From NCBI RefSeq assembly GCF_017742215.1, contig NZ_JAGHKP010000001.1, positions 1,240,001 to 1,304,000 of the forward strand: a stretch of DNA of 64,000 nt, written 5' to 3'. This DNA comes from Chitinophaga chungangae (lineage in GTDB: Bacteria; Bacteroidota; Bacteroidia; Chitinophagales; Chitinophagaceae). The notes under the pieces were generated by a model, which was not told the origin of the DNA, did no database searches, and saw nothing but the letters and a program-made list of their open reading frames with translations. Positions 33,743 to 41,633 of this stretch are shown in pieces. Numbering within the stretch: the stretch's first letter is position 1; each line of letters starts with the position of its first letter. A program made the position numbers and the translations under genes.

Positions 33743-34735
33743 ATGAAAACACTCACCATTCTTATCCCGGAAGGGCAAAACAACCTGAGCAGCGTGATCG
33801 GCCCGTACAAGTTTTTTCTCAAAGCCAACAAACATTACCGGAGCCTCGGCAAGGAAGAAATTTTCCGGGTGCAGGTAGCGGGCGTTTCAGGGGATAGCGA
33901 GCTGTACGGCGGCTTGTTTTCCATTCACCCGCACGCTTCCATCCGCGACATCGCGCGAACGGACGTGCTGATCATCCCCGCATTGGCGCATGAAAACCTC
34001 GAAGAAGTGGTGAAGCAGAACGAAGAAGCGGTAAACTGGGTGCTGGGGCAATACCGCAAAGGCGCGGAAGTGGCCAGCATCTGCACCGGCGCGTTCCTGC
34101 TCGCCGCCACCGGCTTGCTGGAAGGAAGAAGCTGCTCTACCCACTGGAACGCGGCGGCGAAGTTCAGGGAAATGTTCCCCGGCGTGAACCTGCAAACAGA
34201 CCGCCTCATTACCGACGAATATGGCATTTATACGAACGGCGGCGCGTTTTCTTTCCTCAACCTGATGTTGTACCTCATCGAAAAATATTACGACAGGAGC
34301 ACGGCGATCGTTTGCGCAAAAGTGTTCCAGGTAGACATCGACCGCAACAGCCAAAGCCCTTTCACGATCTTCAACGGGCAGAAAAACCATTCAGACGATG
34401 TGGTACTGCAAGCCCAGGCTTTCCTTGAAAAACACCTCGACGCAAAAGTGAACATGGACGAGCTGGCCGGAAATCTTTCCGTGAGCCGGCGCAACTTCGA
34501 CCGGCGTTTTCTCAAAGCCACCGGCAACACGCCCGTTGAATACCAGCAAAGGGTAAAGGTGGAAATGGCGAAAAAATCCCTCGAAACCGGCCGCAAAACC
34601 GTGAACGAAGTAATGTACGAAACCGGTTATTCCGACGTAAAAGCGTTCCGCGATCTTTTCCGCAGGATCACCGGTCTTTCGCCGCAGGCGTACCGCAACA
34701 AATACAACAAAGACGTGGTGGACAATGTCTATTGA
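33743..34735 (+). CDS. GlxA-type transcriptional regulator (DJ-1/PfpI domain plus AraC HTH)
   Basis: I chose ATG 33743; a GTG lies 6 bases upstream. The 330 residues carry an N-terminal class-I glutaminase-like DJ-1/PfpI domain (about 1-195) with the nucleophile elbow ASICTGAFLLAATGLLEG and THWNAAAKF. The C-terminal AraC domain has LAGNLSVSRRNFDRRFLKAT and TVNEVMYETGYSDVKAFRDL. GlxA-type regulators sense small metabolites by the DJ-1-like domain. Its divergent partner is the CHRD gene and the next gene downstream is a secreted protein of unknown function, so targets are unclear. Confidence 0.92.
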   Translation: MKTLTILIPEGQNNLSSVIGPYKFFLKANKHYRSLGKEEIFRVQVAGVSGDSELYGGLFSIHPHASIRDIARTDVLIIPALAHENLEEVVKQNEEAVNWVLGQYRKGAEVASICTGAFLLAATGLLEGRSCSTHWNAAAKFREMFPGVNLQTDRLITDEYGIYTNGGAFSFLNLMLYLIEKYYDRSTAIVCAKVFQVDIDRNSQSPFTIFNGQKNHSDDVVLQAQAFLEKHLDAKVNMDELAGNLSVSRRNFDRRFLKATGNTPVEYQQRVKVEMAKKSLETGRKTVNEVMYETGYSDVKAFRDLFRRITGLSPQAYRNKYNKDVVDNVY

Positions 34736-34788
34736 CAGTGCCCTTTCTTCTCCGTATCTTGACCATATCATTACAGAAAACCACGTCT

Positions 34789-36045
34789 ATGCAACTATCC
34801 TTCGCCTGTCTGCGCCGGTACGCCATGCCCTGCGTACTGCTGCTTTCTTCGCTGACCGCACGGGGCCAGCATTCCGTCGCGCATTTTGATGAAAAAGGCA
34901 TTTCCCGGCAAACGCTCGAATATTATCTCAGCCGTTCCGTCACGATGGCGGAGTTCCTGGCCGTTGACCCGTATTGCAACGACGGCGATTATCCCTTCAA
35001 GGCAGACGATGTGCGCATGATCGAAAACATCGGCGCGAAGTTTATCGGCCGCGCGATCTACCGCTGGGGCAAAGAAACCACGCTCAATAATCCCGATTTC
35101 TGGACAGAAGCGCGTAAACTCATCAACCAGGTGCATGCCCGCGATCCGGAAGTGATTTTCCAGGCGGCCGTTTTCGAGGCGGTGGGGAGAAAGGCAGACA
35201 GCGTGGCCGTTCCCGCATGGGCGTTCAAAGCGCTGGGCCTGCCGATGGAACGGCGAAATTTCCGGTACGACAGCATGCTGAACCGCAACGGGAAACTCGT
35301 GGACCATTGGGGCAAAGGCCGCAGCGTGCCGGATATCACGCGCACCGAAGCGCAGCTCTGGCTGATGTTCCTTTCCGGATCGTATATGGACCTCGGCTGC
35401 GAAGCCCTGCATATGGGGCAGATCGCGCTGATCGGCATGGAAGACAAAGGGCTGCGGCACTGGGCGCAATTCCTCGCCAAAGTGCGCGCTTACGCCAAAG
35501 ACCACACGCGCCGTAAATGGGTGCTGCTCGATGCGCACACGCCTTCCGGCGGAATGGTGGTGGACGGTAAAAGCCTGCTCGACTTCAATTCCTTCCCGCT
35601 TCGCATCAAAGAAGTGGTCGAAAAACCGCAGGAAGGCATTTTGCAGACCGGTTACCTCGACGCGTTTTTTGGCAGAAGCCAGGGCTGCATTACGCCCAGC
35701 GGCTGGGAATGCGCATCGCTGCCCTATCTTGTTGAGCTGGACAATTTCGGGGTAAGCCACAATCCCGGCGTGGCAGATACGGCCTCTCATTTTATCTGGG
35801 GCTACGACGAGATCACCTGGTTTTACCTGCAGCCCGAGGAATATCGCAACAAATGGCTCTGGTATGCGCACGACTGGCTGGCGCGCACGGACAAAAACGG
35901 TTTCCTGCAAATGCCGGTGTGCCGCATCGTTTCGCCGGGCAGGGGCAAGCCTGTCGTCCGCAACCGCGGCAATACAAGATCGGCCGCCTGCCCGATGGGC
36001 ATAAACGTGGAAGAAACCGTAAAGGCCATCTGGAATAAACCTTAA
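34789..36045 (+). CDS. Secreted protein of unknown function
   Basis: I chose ATG 34789, giving 418 residues with an N-terminal signal (YAMPCVLLLSSLTARG). The body (AEFLAVDPYCNDGDYPFKAD, RAIYRWGKETTLNNPDFW, MEDKGLRHWAQFLAKVRAYA, VLLDAHTPSGGMV) is rich in Trp and acidic residues in a beta-alpha pattern like a TIM-barrel glycosidase, but I recognise no family and would not assign activity. It starts 53 bases after the GlxA regulator on the same strand and may share its transcript. Confidence 0.65.
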   Translation: MQLSFACLRRYAMPCVLLLSSLTARGQHSVAHFDEKGISRQTLEYYLSRSVTMAEFLAVDPYCNDGDYPFKADDVRMIENIGAKFIGRAIYRWGKETTLNNPDFWTEARKLINQVHARDPEVIFQAAVFEAVGRKADSVAVPAWAFKALGLPMERRNFRYDSMLNRNGKLVDHWGKGRSVPDITRTEAQLWLMFLSGSYMDLGCEALHMGQIALIGMEDKGLRHWAQFLAKVRAYAKDHTRRKWVLLDAHTPSGGMVVDGKSLLDFNSFPLRIKEVVEKPQEGILQTGYLDAFFGRSQGCITPSGWECASLPYLVELDNFGVSHNPGVADTASHFIWGYDEITWFYLQPEEYRNKWLWYAHDWLARTDKNGFLQMPVCRIVSPGRGKPVVRNRGNTRSAACPMGINVEETVKAIWNKP

Positions 36046-36087
36046 AACGCCGGTTTTTTCCAAGTTTGCAGGTTGATAGGGACGTAG

Positions 36088-36307
36088 TTGGTGATCTCCG
36101 GCGAGCTGGTGCATATGCGTATGGATTCGGGCATGTTCAGGATAAAGATCTATGGCGATTCCGCGGTGATCACGAGCAAAGGCACCAGCGCCGGAACGTG
36201 GAAAGGAATGCCCTTCAGTTTTTTTGAATGGTCCACCAGTATGCCGGAAAGCAGACGGGCGCTGGGTTTGCGTGCTCACGATGATCACGCCGGCAAACCC
36301 GGGCTGA
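36088..36307 (+). pseudogene. C-terminal remnant of an NTF2/DUF4440-like protein with frameshift
   Basis: A frame that begins right after TAG (36085-36087) reads GELVHMRMDSGMFRIKIYGD, then SAVITSKGTSAGTWKGMPF, the beta-sheet half of DUF4440/SnoaL-like proteins. Near 36244 the homology jumps frame by +1 to KADGRWVCVLTMITPANPG-stop, the conserved K-DGRWxxV last strand. About 72 codons of an expected 140 remain, and the first two helices are gone. Confidence 0.65.
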
Positions 36308-36337
36308 GTTGATCCCGGTTCTGGTTTTGCTGAATGA

Positions 36338-36448
36338 TTAACGCACGCGTTTGTTGCCTTCATCCTTTGTTTTGCGGTTTCCCTGCGCAAAAATGTAGAC
36401 AAACACCAACAACAGTACAAAAGCCAGCGATATTAACGGAATAAGCAT
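36338..36448 (-). CDS. 36-residue single-TM membrane microprotein
   Basis: ATG 36446-36448 encodes MLIPLISLAFVLLLVFVYIF, one clean TM helix, followed by AQGNRKTKDEGNKRVR, a basic cytoplasmic tail consistent with the positive-inside rule. No in-frame interruption is seen. Family not recognised. The sharp hydrophobic/basic division in so short a frame suggests selection, but it could still be chance. Confidence 0.45.
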   Translation of the reverse strand: MLIPLISLAFVLLLVFVYIFAQGNRKTKDEGNKRVR

Positions 36449-36617
36449 GATGAAATATTTTTAGGGCATACGTTCAAAAGCAGCGCCAATGCCGCAATAA
36501 TATTATCCAAACCCCGTTTTTTGCAACAGCCGCGGCAATGCGTTAAACAGCTTGTATGTAGGCTGGGTAAGGGTTTCCACAGCTTCGCATGGCATAGTAA
36601 TTGGGCCGCTTGCCAGT

Positions 36618-37352
36618 ATGAAACAGGGCAAAGTTTACATCGGCACGTCAGGCTGGGTGTACAAACACTGGAAAGACCGTTTTTATCCGGAAGAATTGAA
36701 AACAAAAGACTGGTTCGGTTATTTTACGGAGCGGTTCGGTACGGTGGAGATCAACAATTCATTTTACCGGCTGCCGGACATTAAAACGTTTAACGCCTGG
36801 AGAGATGCCGTGCCGGAGGGTTTCATCTATGCCGTAAAGGCCAGCCGTTTTATGACGCACATGAAAAAACTGATCGTCGATAAAAGCAGCATAACGAAAT
36901 TTTTCCGCCGCGCATTCCATCTCGAAGAAAAGCTCGGTCCCGTGCTGTTCCAGCTGCCGCCTTCTTTCGGCGTGAACGCGGAAAGGCTGGAGAAATTCCT
37001 GGAAGCATTGCCCGAAGGGCTTCGTTATACGTTCGAGTTCCGCGATCACAGCTGGTATACAGATGAAATTTACGCCCTGCTGAGAAAACATGAGGCCGCA
37101 TTTTGTATCTATGAGCTGGAACATCATGTGTCTCCGCTGGAAGTGACGGCTGGTTTTATCTACATCCGCCTGCACGGCCCGGGCGGAAAATACCAGGGCA
37201 ACTATTCGGATAACGGGCTTCGCAAATGGGCAGCGTTCTGCAAAAAATGGCGAAAAAAAGGAAAAGACGTATACGTGTATTTCGATAACGACCAGGAAGC
37301 GTATGCCGCCTTCAACGCATTAAAACTGAGGGAACTGGTGGAAAAACATTGA
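36618..37352 (+). CDS. DUF72 family protein, copy 2
   Basis: ATG 36618 gives 244 residues. The DUF72 hallmarks are clearer than in copy 1: YIGTSGWVYKHWKDRFYP, VEINNSFYRLPDIKTFNAW, FIYAVKASRFMTHMKKL, PVLFQLPPSF, FEFRDHSWYTDEI, FIYIRLHGPGGKYQGNY and VYVYFDNDQEAYAAFNA. Members are often found near DNA-repair or nuclease genes, but no function is established. This copy has Gly-Trp after GTS and the H-x-K-K loop usual for the family, whereas copy 1 has GTSGLV. It is a single gene. Confidence 0.93.
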   Translation: MKQGKVYIGTSGWVYKHWKDRFYPEELKTKDWFGYFTERFGTVEINNSFYRLPDIKTFNAWRDAVPEGFIYAVKASRFMTHMKKLIVDKSSITKFFRRAFHLEEKLGPVLFQLPPSFGVNAERLEKFLEALPEGLRYTFEFRDHSWYTDEIYALLRKHEAAFCIYELEHHVSPLEVTAGFIYIRLHGPGGKYQGNYSDNGLRKWAAFCKKWRKKGKDVYVYFDNDQEAYAAFNALKLRELVEKH

Positions 37353-37389
37353 TCTTTTTCCAGCGGGACTATTCATCATGTCAAGGGCG

Positions 37390-38010
37390 TTATCGGTGCG
37401 CCACCGGGGCGGGCTCGGCAGGAGGGAGCAGCTTGCCGTCTTTTTTCAACAAATAAAAACGGCTTTGCCGGCACCATCCCGATGCGGTGGCCCATTCTTC
37501 GGGTATGTTGAGCTTCACGATAAAATTATTCGCAAATCCGCCGGGCAGCTCCACGTCCTGGCCCAATACCCTCAGCAACAGGCGGCCGTCGGCGGGCGGA
37601 CTGGCAATATAGGCTTTATTTCCGGGGGAGGTAAGCGGGATGTCGCCGCCGCCATCGGGTAGCCGCCAGCAAAGTTGCACCCGGTTCGAGATATTCCTGC
37701 CGCTGCTGGTCAGCACTTCCACGGCCAGGGTGTCTCCCGGCGTAAAAAATGCCGTGGTGGACTGTACTGCCCTGATGCCGGCGGGATTTTGAGGGAGGAA
37801 AAATACCGTGTCCCGCACCTGCCGCCAGCTGCCGGCCGTGCTCAGTGGCGAGCTGGTGCAGTCTCCGCCGAGATAAAAGGTACCGTCCCGGTACAGCATC
37901 ACGTGGCCGCAAGAATCCGGCGATGGTTTATACAATTCATACTCAGCGGTTTGAGCGCCCGCCGTGGCGAACAGGAAAAGCGCGGGAAGAAGGCATAGGG
38001 TGTATTTCAT
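37390..38010 (-). CDS. Secreted protein of unknown function
   Basis: The 206-residue protein has a signal peptide (LCLLPALFLFATAGAQ). The mature part starts AEYELYKPSPDSCGHVMLYR and has a beta-rich composition (YRDGTFYLGGDCTSSP, GSWRQVRDTVFFLPQ) with a few paired Cys, as in small beta-sandwich domains. The gene is convergent with the DUF72 gene and upstream of a zinc-ribbon gene on the other side. I cannot name a family. Confidence 0.65.
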   Translation of the reverse strand: MKYTLCLLPALFLFATAGAQTAEYELYKPSPDSCGHVMLYRDGTFYLGGDCTSSPLSTAGSWRQVRDTVFFLPQNPAGIRAVQSTTAFFTPGDTLAVEVLTSSGRNISNRVQLCWRLPDGGGDIPLTSPGNKAYIASPPADGRLLLRVLGQDVELPGGFANNFIVKLNIPEEWATASGWCRQSRFYLLKKDGKLLPPAEPAPVAHR

Positions 38011-38066
38011 GACTGTACTGGTTTACAGGATGACGCCTCAAATATAGTATAAATATTAATAATATT

Positions 38067-38408
38067 TTAATCACCGAATTTACCGGCCACGATCGTGAAG
38101 AGGATAATGCCTGCAATGAAGAGCAGTCCGGAAAAGGTGCGCAGCGGGTGGCGGTATTTCCCGTAATCCAGCGAATGCGAGGTGCAGAACTCCCGCGTAA
38201 GCCGCAGCGTTTTTTTGAACCCGCAGCGGGTGCAGATCGTAAAGGCGTCTTTCCCGACAGGAAAAAAAGGGATGTAATAAAAATGGACGTATTCCGAGTA
38301 CATCATTATTTCGGCGTGTTGACCGGATTTGCAGACGGGGCAGTCTGTATGAAGATATTCGGTATGCACCGGCATTTGTTTTCTCCCAAAAATAACGGGC
38401 AGCAGCAT
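38067..38408 (-). CDS. Zinc-ribbon membrane protein
   Basis: The 113-residue protein has CPVC (about 23-26) and CTRC (about 59-62) knuckles with the aromatic segment YVHFYYIPFFPVGK between them, the zinc-ribbon_15 pattern. A single TM helix (FSGLLFIAGIILFTIVAG) lies at the C-terminus. This places the zinc ribbon in the cytoplasm or periplasm next to the membrane. Function unknown. Confidence 0.82.
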   Translation of the reverse strand: MLLPVIFGRKQMPVHTEYLHTDCPVCKSGQHAEIMMYSEYVHFYYIPFFPVGKDAFTICTRCGFKKTLRLTREFCTSHSLDYGKYRHPLRTFSGLLFIAGIILFTIVAGKFGD

Positions 38409-38545
38409 AGGGAAATAATTGAGCGTTCAAGATAAACAATCGCGCGGAAAACCTTTTATTTCCCGCCTGGGCACTGCTCAAATCCGGAATTGAATAGGCC
38501 ATGGGAAAGCATTTTGACAGATTTGTAAAAAAACAGGACAACAGC

Positions 38546-39682
38546 ATGTTTTACAGATCATCCGCCCTTTTCGCATTGTTTCTTCTTTCCGTTAGTACCC
38601 TCCGCGCGCAGAGTAGCCGGTGGGACAGCGCCAACTTCCGTTCCTTCGAAACAAAACTGGAATCGCTCCGTGAAAAATACCACATTCCCGGTATATCCGT
38701 GGGCGTGATGCACGGCAAAACCCTCGTTTGGGCAAAAGGGTTCGGGTATGCAGACCTGGAAAACAAGGTCGTGCCGGACGAAAACACCGTGTACCAGGTA
38801 GCGTCCATCACCAAAACCTTTGGCTCCATTATTCTCCTGCAACAGATCGAAGCCGGTAAAGCGCAGCTTGGTGATCCTATTTCGAAATACGGCATCAATC
38901 TCGGCGCCCGCTGGGGCAGCGACCCGCGCATCAAAATAAAACATCTCTTCACCCATACCGCGATGGGCAATGTGTGGAACGCTTACAAACCCGGCTACGC
39001 ATTCCGGTACAACGGCAGCTGGTACCACCAGCTGGACGCCGTGATCCGCAAAGCTTCCGGCAGCACCTTCGGGCAGCTGGTGACGGACACCATCATCAGG
39101 CCGCTGGGGCTTATGCGCACCGCGCCAAGTACCGGCGACAGCGCGAGTTTCGCGTTGAGCGGCTTCGACCGGGACACTTATCTTTCCTGGACGGCCAAAC
39201 CCTACGACTGGAACAAAAAGAAAAAACGACTGGACACCGTTAAAAATTTCAGGTATGGTTTCGGCCCCGCGGCGGGACTGATGAGCACCGTGGCCGATCT
39301 GGCCGTGTATTCCGCCGCCATCGACGAAAAACGTTTCCTGCGGCCGGAAACCTGGGAACAGGCCTGGACGCCCTTCGTAACCGAAAGAGGCAAAAAGGTC
39401 CAGTACGGCCTCGGCTGGTTCGTAACGCGTTATAAAGGCGTGAAAATGATCTGGCATACCGGCTGGTGGATGGGTTATTCCGCGTTATTCCTCAAAGTGC
39501 CGGAAAAAGACATCACATTTATCATTCTCGCCAATTCGCAGGACGTGAGCCGGCCGTTTTATCACATCGTACAGCCGATCCCGGGATTTTTCGGGATGCA
39601 CAACCCCTTTCACCGCAATCTCAAGAACAAGGTGCAGGCATCGAAATTCGCCAAAGCGTTCCTCGATCATTTTATGGAATAA
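38546..39682 (+). CDS. Serine hydrolase of the beta-lactamase/class C fold
   Basis: ATG 38546 gives 378 residues with a signal peptide (SSALFALFLLSVSTLRAQ). Active-site motifs: SITK (Ser nucleophile and Lys, S-x-x-K), FRYNGSWYHQLDAV at the Y-x-N/G position, and HTGWWMGYSALF in place of K-T-G. These secreted esterases, DD-peptidase relatives or lactamase-like enzymes act in the periplasm. It runs convergent to another hydrolase of the same fold that stops 8 bases away. Confidence 0.9.
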   Translation: MFYRSSALFALFLLSVSTLRAQSSRWDSANFRSFETKLESLREKYHIPGISVGVMHGKTLVWAKGFGYADLENKVVPDENTVYQVASITKTFGSIILLQQIEAGKAQLGDPISKYGINLGARWGSDPRIKIKHLFTHTAMGNVWNAYKPGYAFRYNGSWYHQLDAVIRKASGSTFGQLVTDTIIRPLGLMRTAPSTGDSASFALSGFDRDTYLSWTAKPYDWNKKKKRLDTVKNFRYGFGPAAGLMSTVADLAVYSAAIDEKRFLRPETWEQAWTPFVTERGKKVQYGLGWFVTRYKGVKMIWHTGWWMGYSALFLKVPEKDITFIILANSQDVSRPFYHIVQPIPGFFGMHNPFHRNLKNKVQASKFAKAFLDHFME

Positions 39683-39689
39683 CCCTCTT

Positions 39690-41078
39690 TTATTTTCCCT
39701 GCAGCGTTTTCAGCTGTGCTACGGCATTGCTGTTCTTTGGGTCGAGCGTGAGGGACTTCTGGTAATATTCGATTGCGCGGGGTTTGTTGCCGTTGAGCAT
39801 AAAAGCTTCGGCCAGGCTGTCCCACACATTGCCGGATTGCGGGAAATCGACCGTGTTCTGTTCGAAAACTGCGATGGCGTCGTCTAATTTTTTATCGCGC
39901 AGCAGCAGGTAGCCGATGGTGTTGATATGCGATTCAGATAAACGTTTGCCGCTGGTGCGGTAGGTTTGCAGCGCGGTGGCGGCGCCTCTGGTCCGGATGT
40001 CTGCATACAGCGCCGGCGCGGCGGGGTCATAACGTTCGTAGTCGAGCCAGGCTACGGCCGGGTGTTGCCCGCCGATGCCGTCGCCAAGCATTTCGGTGAT
40101 GATGGCGAGGCCGTTGTGGCTGTTGGTGAAATAAAGGATGGCGTTTTTCTTCTCAAGGTCCGCCGTGAAATAACATTTGCTGTCTCCCTGGTCGCCCCAA
40201 TGCCAGGCATATTTTCCAGAAGGCGTGTTTTCAAGCCCAACGCCCAGTCCCCAGGCCACTTGCGGCGCCTTTTCGCCCACGCCTATCTGCGGGCTGAACA
40301 TCGCCTGCAAAGTGGCGGGCCGCAGGCCTTTGCCATTCAGCAGCGCGACCAAAAAAGCGGCGTAGTCGCCGATCGTGGTGCGCAGGCTGGCGGCGGCGTT
40401 TACACCGTAACCGCCCCAGCGGCCGGAAGGCTGGCCCAGCAGGTTGTGCCGGAATGCCTGCAGCGAATCGAACATGGTTTCTTTGGTGAAACTGCTGCTG
40501 GTCATGCCCAGCGGCTCAAACACCGATCTTTTGACGTATGCGTTGAATTCGGTGCCGGTGATCATTTCCAGCGCTTTAGACAACATTACGAAACCTTCTC
40601 CCGAATACTGGAATTTTTCGCCGGGACTGAACTGGATAACGAGTTTGCCGCCGTCCGGCCGCCAGTTGGGGAAGCCGGTGCAATGGCTGAGCACCATGCG
40701 GGCGGTGATGCGTTTCACCCGTTCGTCGTTTTCAACGCCGTAATTGTTGCCGAGGTATTGCACGAGCGGCGCATCGAGGTTCAGCTTGCCTTCGTCCGCC
40801 AGTTTAAGCACGGCGTAAGCGGCTACCACTTTGCTGAGGGAAGCGGCTTCGAAAATGGTGGAGGGCGTTACGGGCTGCCCGGTGCCGGAATGGCTCACGC
40901 CGAAGCTGTGCGTCCATATAAGTTTGCCGTCGCGGATCAGGGCGACGGCCATGCCGGGAATGTTGGCGCCTTTCATCAGCGCGGGCACGTCGTTTTCCAG
41001 CCGGGAAACGGCCGCGTCTTGCGCTTGCAGCCCGCAAAATGAAAGCAGCAGGCAAAAGAAGGAAAAGGTTCTTTTCAT
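39690..41078 (-). CDS. Beta-lactamase-fold serine hydrolase fused to C-terminal TPRs
   Basis: I chose ATG 41076-41078 (MKRTFSFFCLLLSFCGLQAQ), giving 462 residues. Motifs: SLSK (S-x-x-K), FQYSGEGFVMLSKALEM at the second motif and HWGDQGDSK at the third. The last 100 residues hold TPR units (DDAIAVFEQNTVDFPQSGNV, PRAIEYYQKSLTLDPKNSNA). The fold matches the convergent gene at 38546, so the two may be distant paralogs, but one adds TPRs for protein binding. Confidence 0.9.
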   Translation of the reverse strand: MKRTFSFFCLLLSFCGLQAQDAAVSRLENDVPALMKGANIPGMAVALIRDGKLIWTHSFGVSHSGTGQPVTPSTIFEAASLSKVVAAYAVLKLADEGKLNLDAPLVQYLGNNYGVENDERVKRITARMVLSHCTGFPNWRPDGGKLVIQFSPGEKFQYSGEGFVMLSKALEMITGTEFNAYVKRSVFEPLGMTSSSFTKETMFDSLQAFRHNLLGQPSGRWGGYGVNAAASLRTTIGDYAAFLVALLNGKGLRPATLQAMFSPQIGVGEKAPQVAWGLGVGLENTPSGKYAWHWGDQGDSKCYFTADLEKKNAILYFTNSHNGLAIITEMLGDGIGGQHPAVAWLDYERYDPAAPALYADIRTRGAATALQTYRTSGKRLSESHINTIGYLLLRDKKLDDAIAVFEQNTVDFPQSGNVWDSLAEAFMLNGNKPRAIEYYQKSLTLDPKNSNAVAQLKTLQGK

Positions 41079-41633
41079 GGCGGTCGGGTTTACTATCATA
41101 AGGACGCAGCTCCCGTCTTAAAGTTTCATTTCCTGCCCGTAAATATTCTTCTTTTTATCATGTTTTTCCACGGACAAGATACGATGGGTCTGCCGGGTTA
41201 TCATGACGTTCCTGCTCTTTGTTTGGCGGTCTGGCCGGGCGAAGCATGCAGATCATTACCGGATGGCACGACATTATAATTTTCGTATAGCCGTAAGGTA
41301 TAGTTATGCATCGTTCTTCATCCTCTTTTTGTGTGATTTTAACTTAAAACTTCCAGCGGGGCATTTGCAACACCGGGACTTCGGTTTTAGATACTTACCG
41401 GCAAGCAGCAATACGATATTTCAAAAAAAACGCCTGTTCGCTTAGGAATCCGAATAATTCATCTCTATATTTGTATGGTCAGGTTTTTTCGCCGGATGGA
41501 GCGGATAAAATCCATCTCTATATAAATATGTTTTTCTGTATATGAAACGTCGGAAACCCCCATTTACGAAGCGCGTCCATATCTTTAACAACGCACTTAT
41601 ATAGCACGCCAACCGGGATTCTTTTAATAGGCC
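41079..41633. other. Intergenic region upstream of the propeller sensor kinase
   Basis: No gene is seen. TATATTTG at 41466-41473 fits the TAnnTTTG -7 box and is about 160 bases before the kinase start. The 11-mer CATCTCTATAT occurs at 41460-41470 and 41513-41523 as a direct repeat 53 bases apart, and GATGGA / TCCATC (41495-41516) forms a short hairpin between them. This could be a controlled leader. Confidence 0.45.

Noticed and set aside
36046..36087. Weak GC hairpin with T run after the unknown secreted protein
   Set aside because: The stem is only a few bases and no clear loop is formed, so I do not call a terminator.
41203..41445. 80-codon frame upstream of the first propeller kinase
   Set aside because: Composition and lack of any motif suggest chance; the region looks regulatory.
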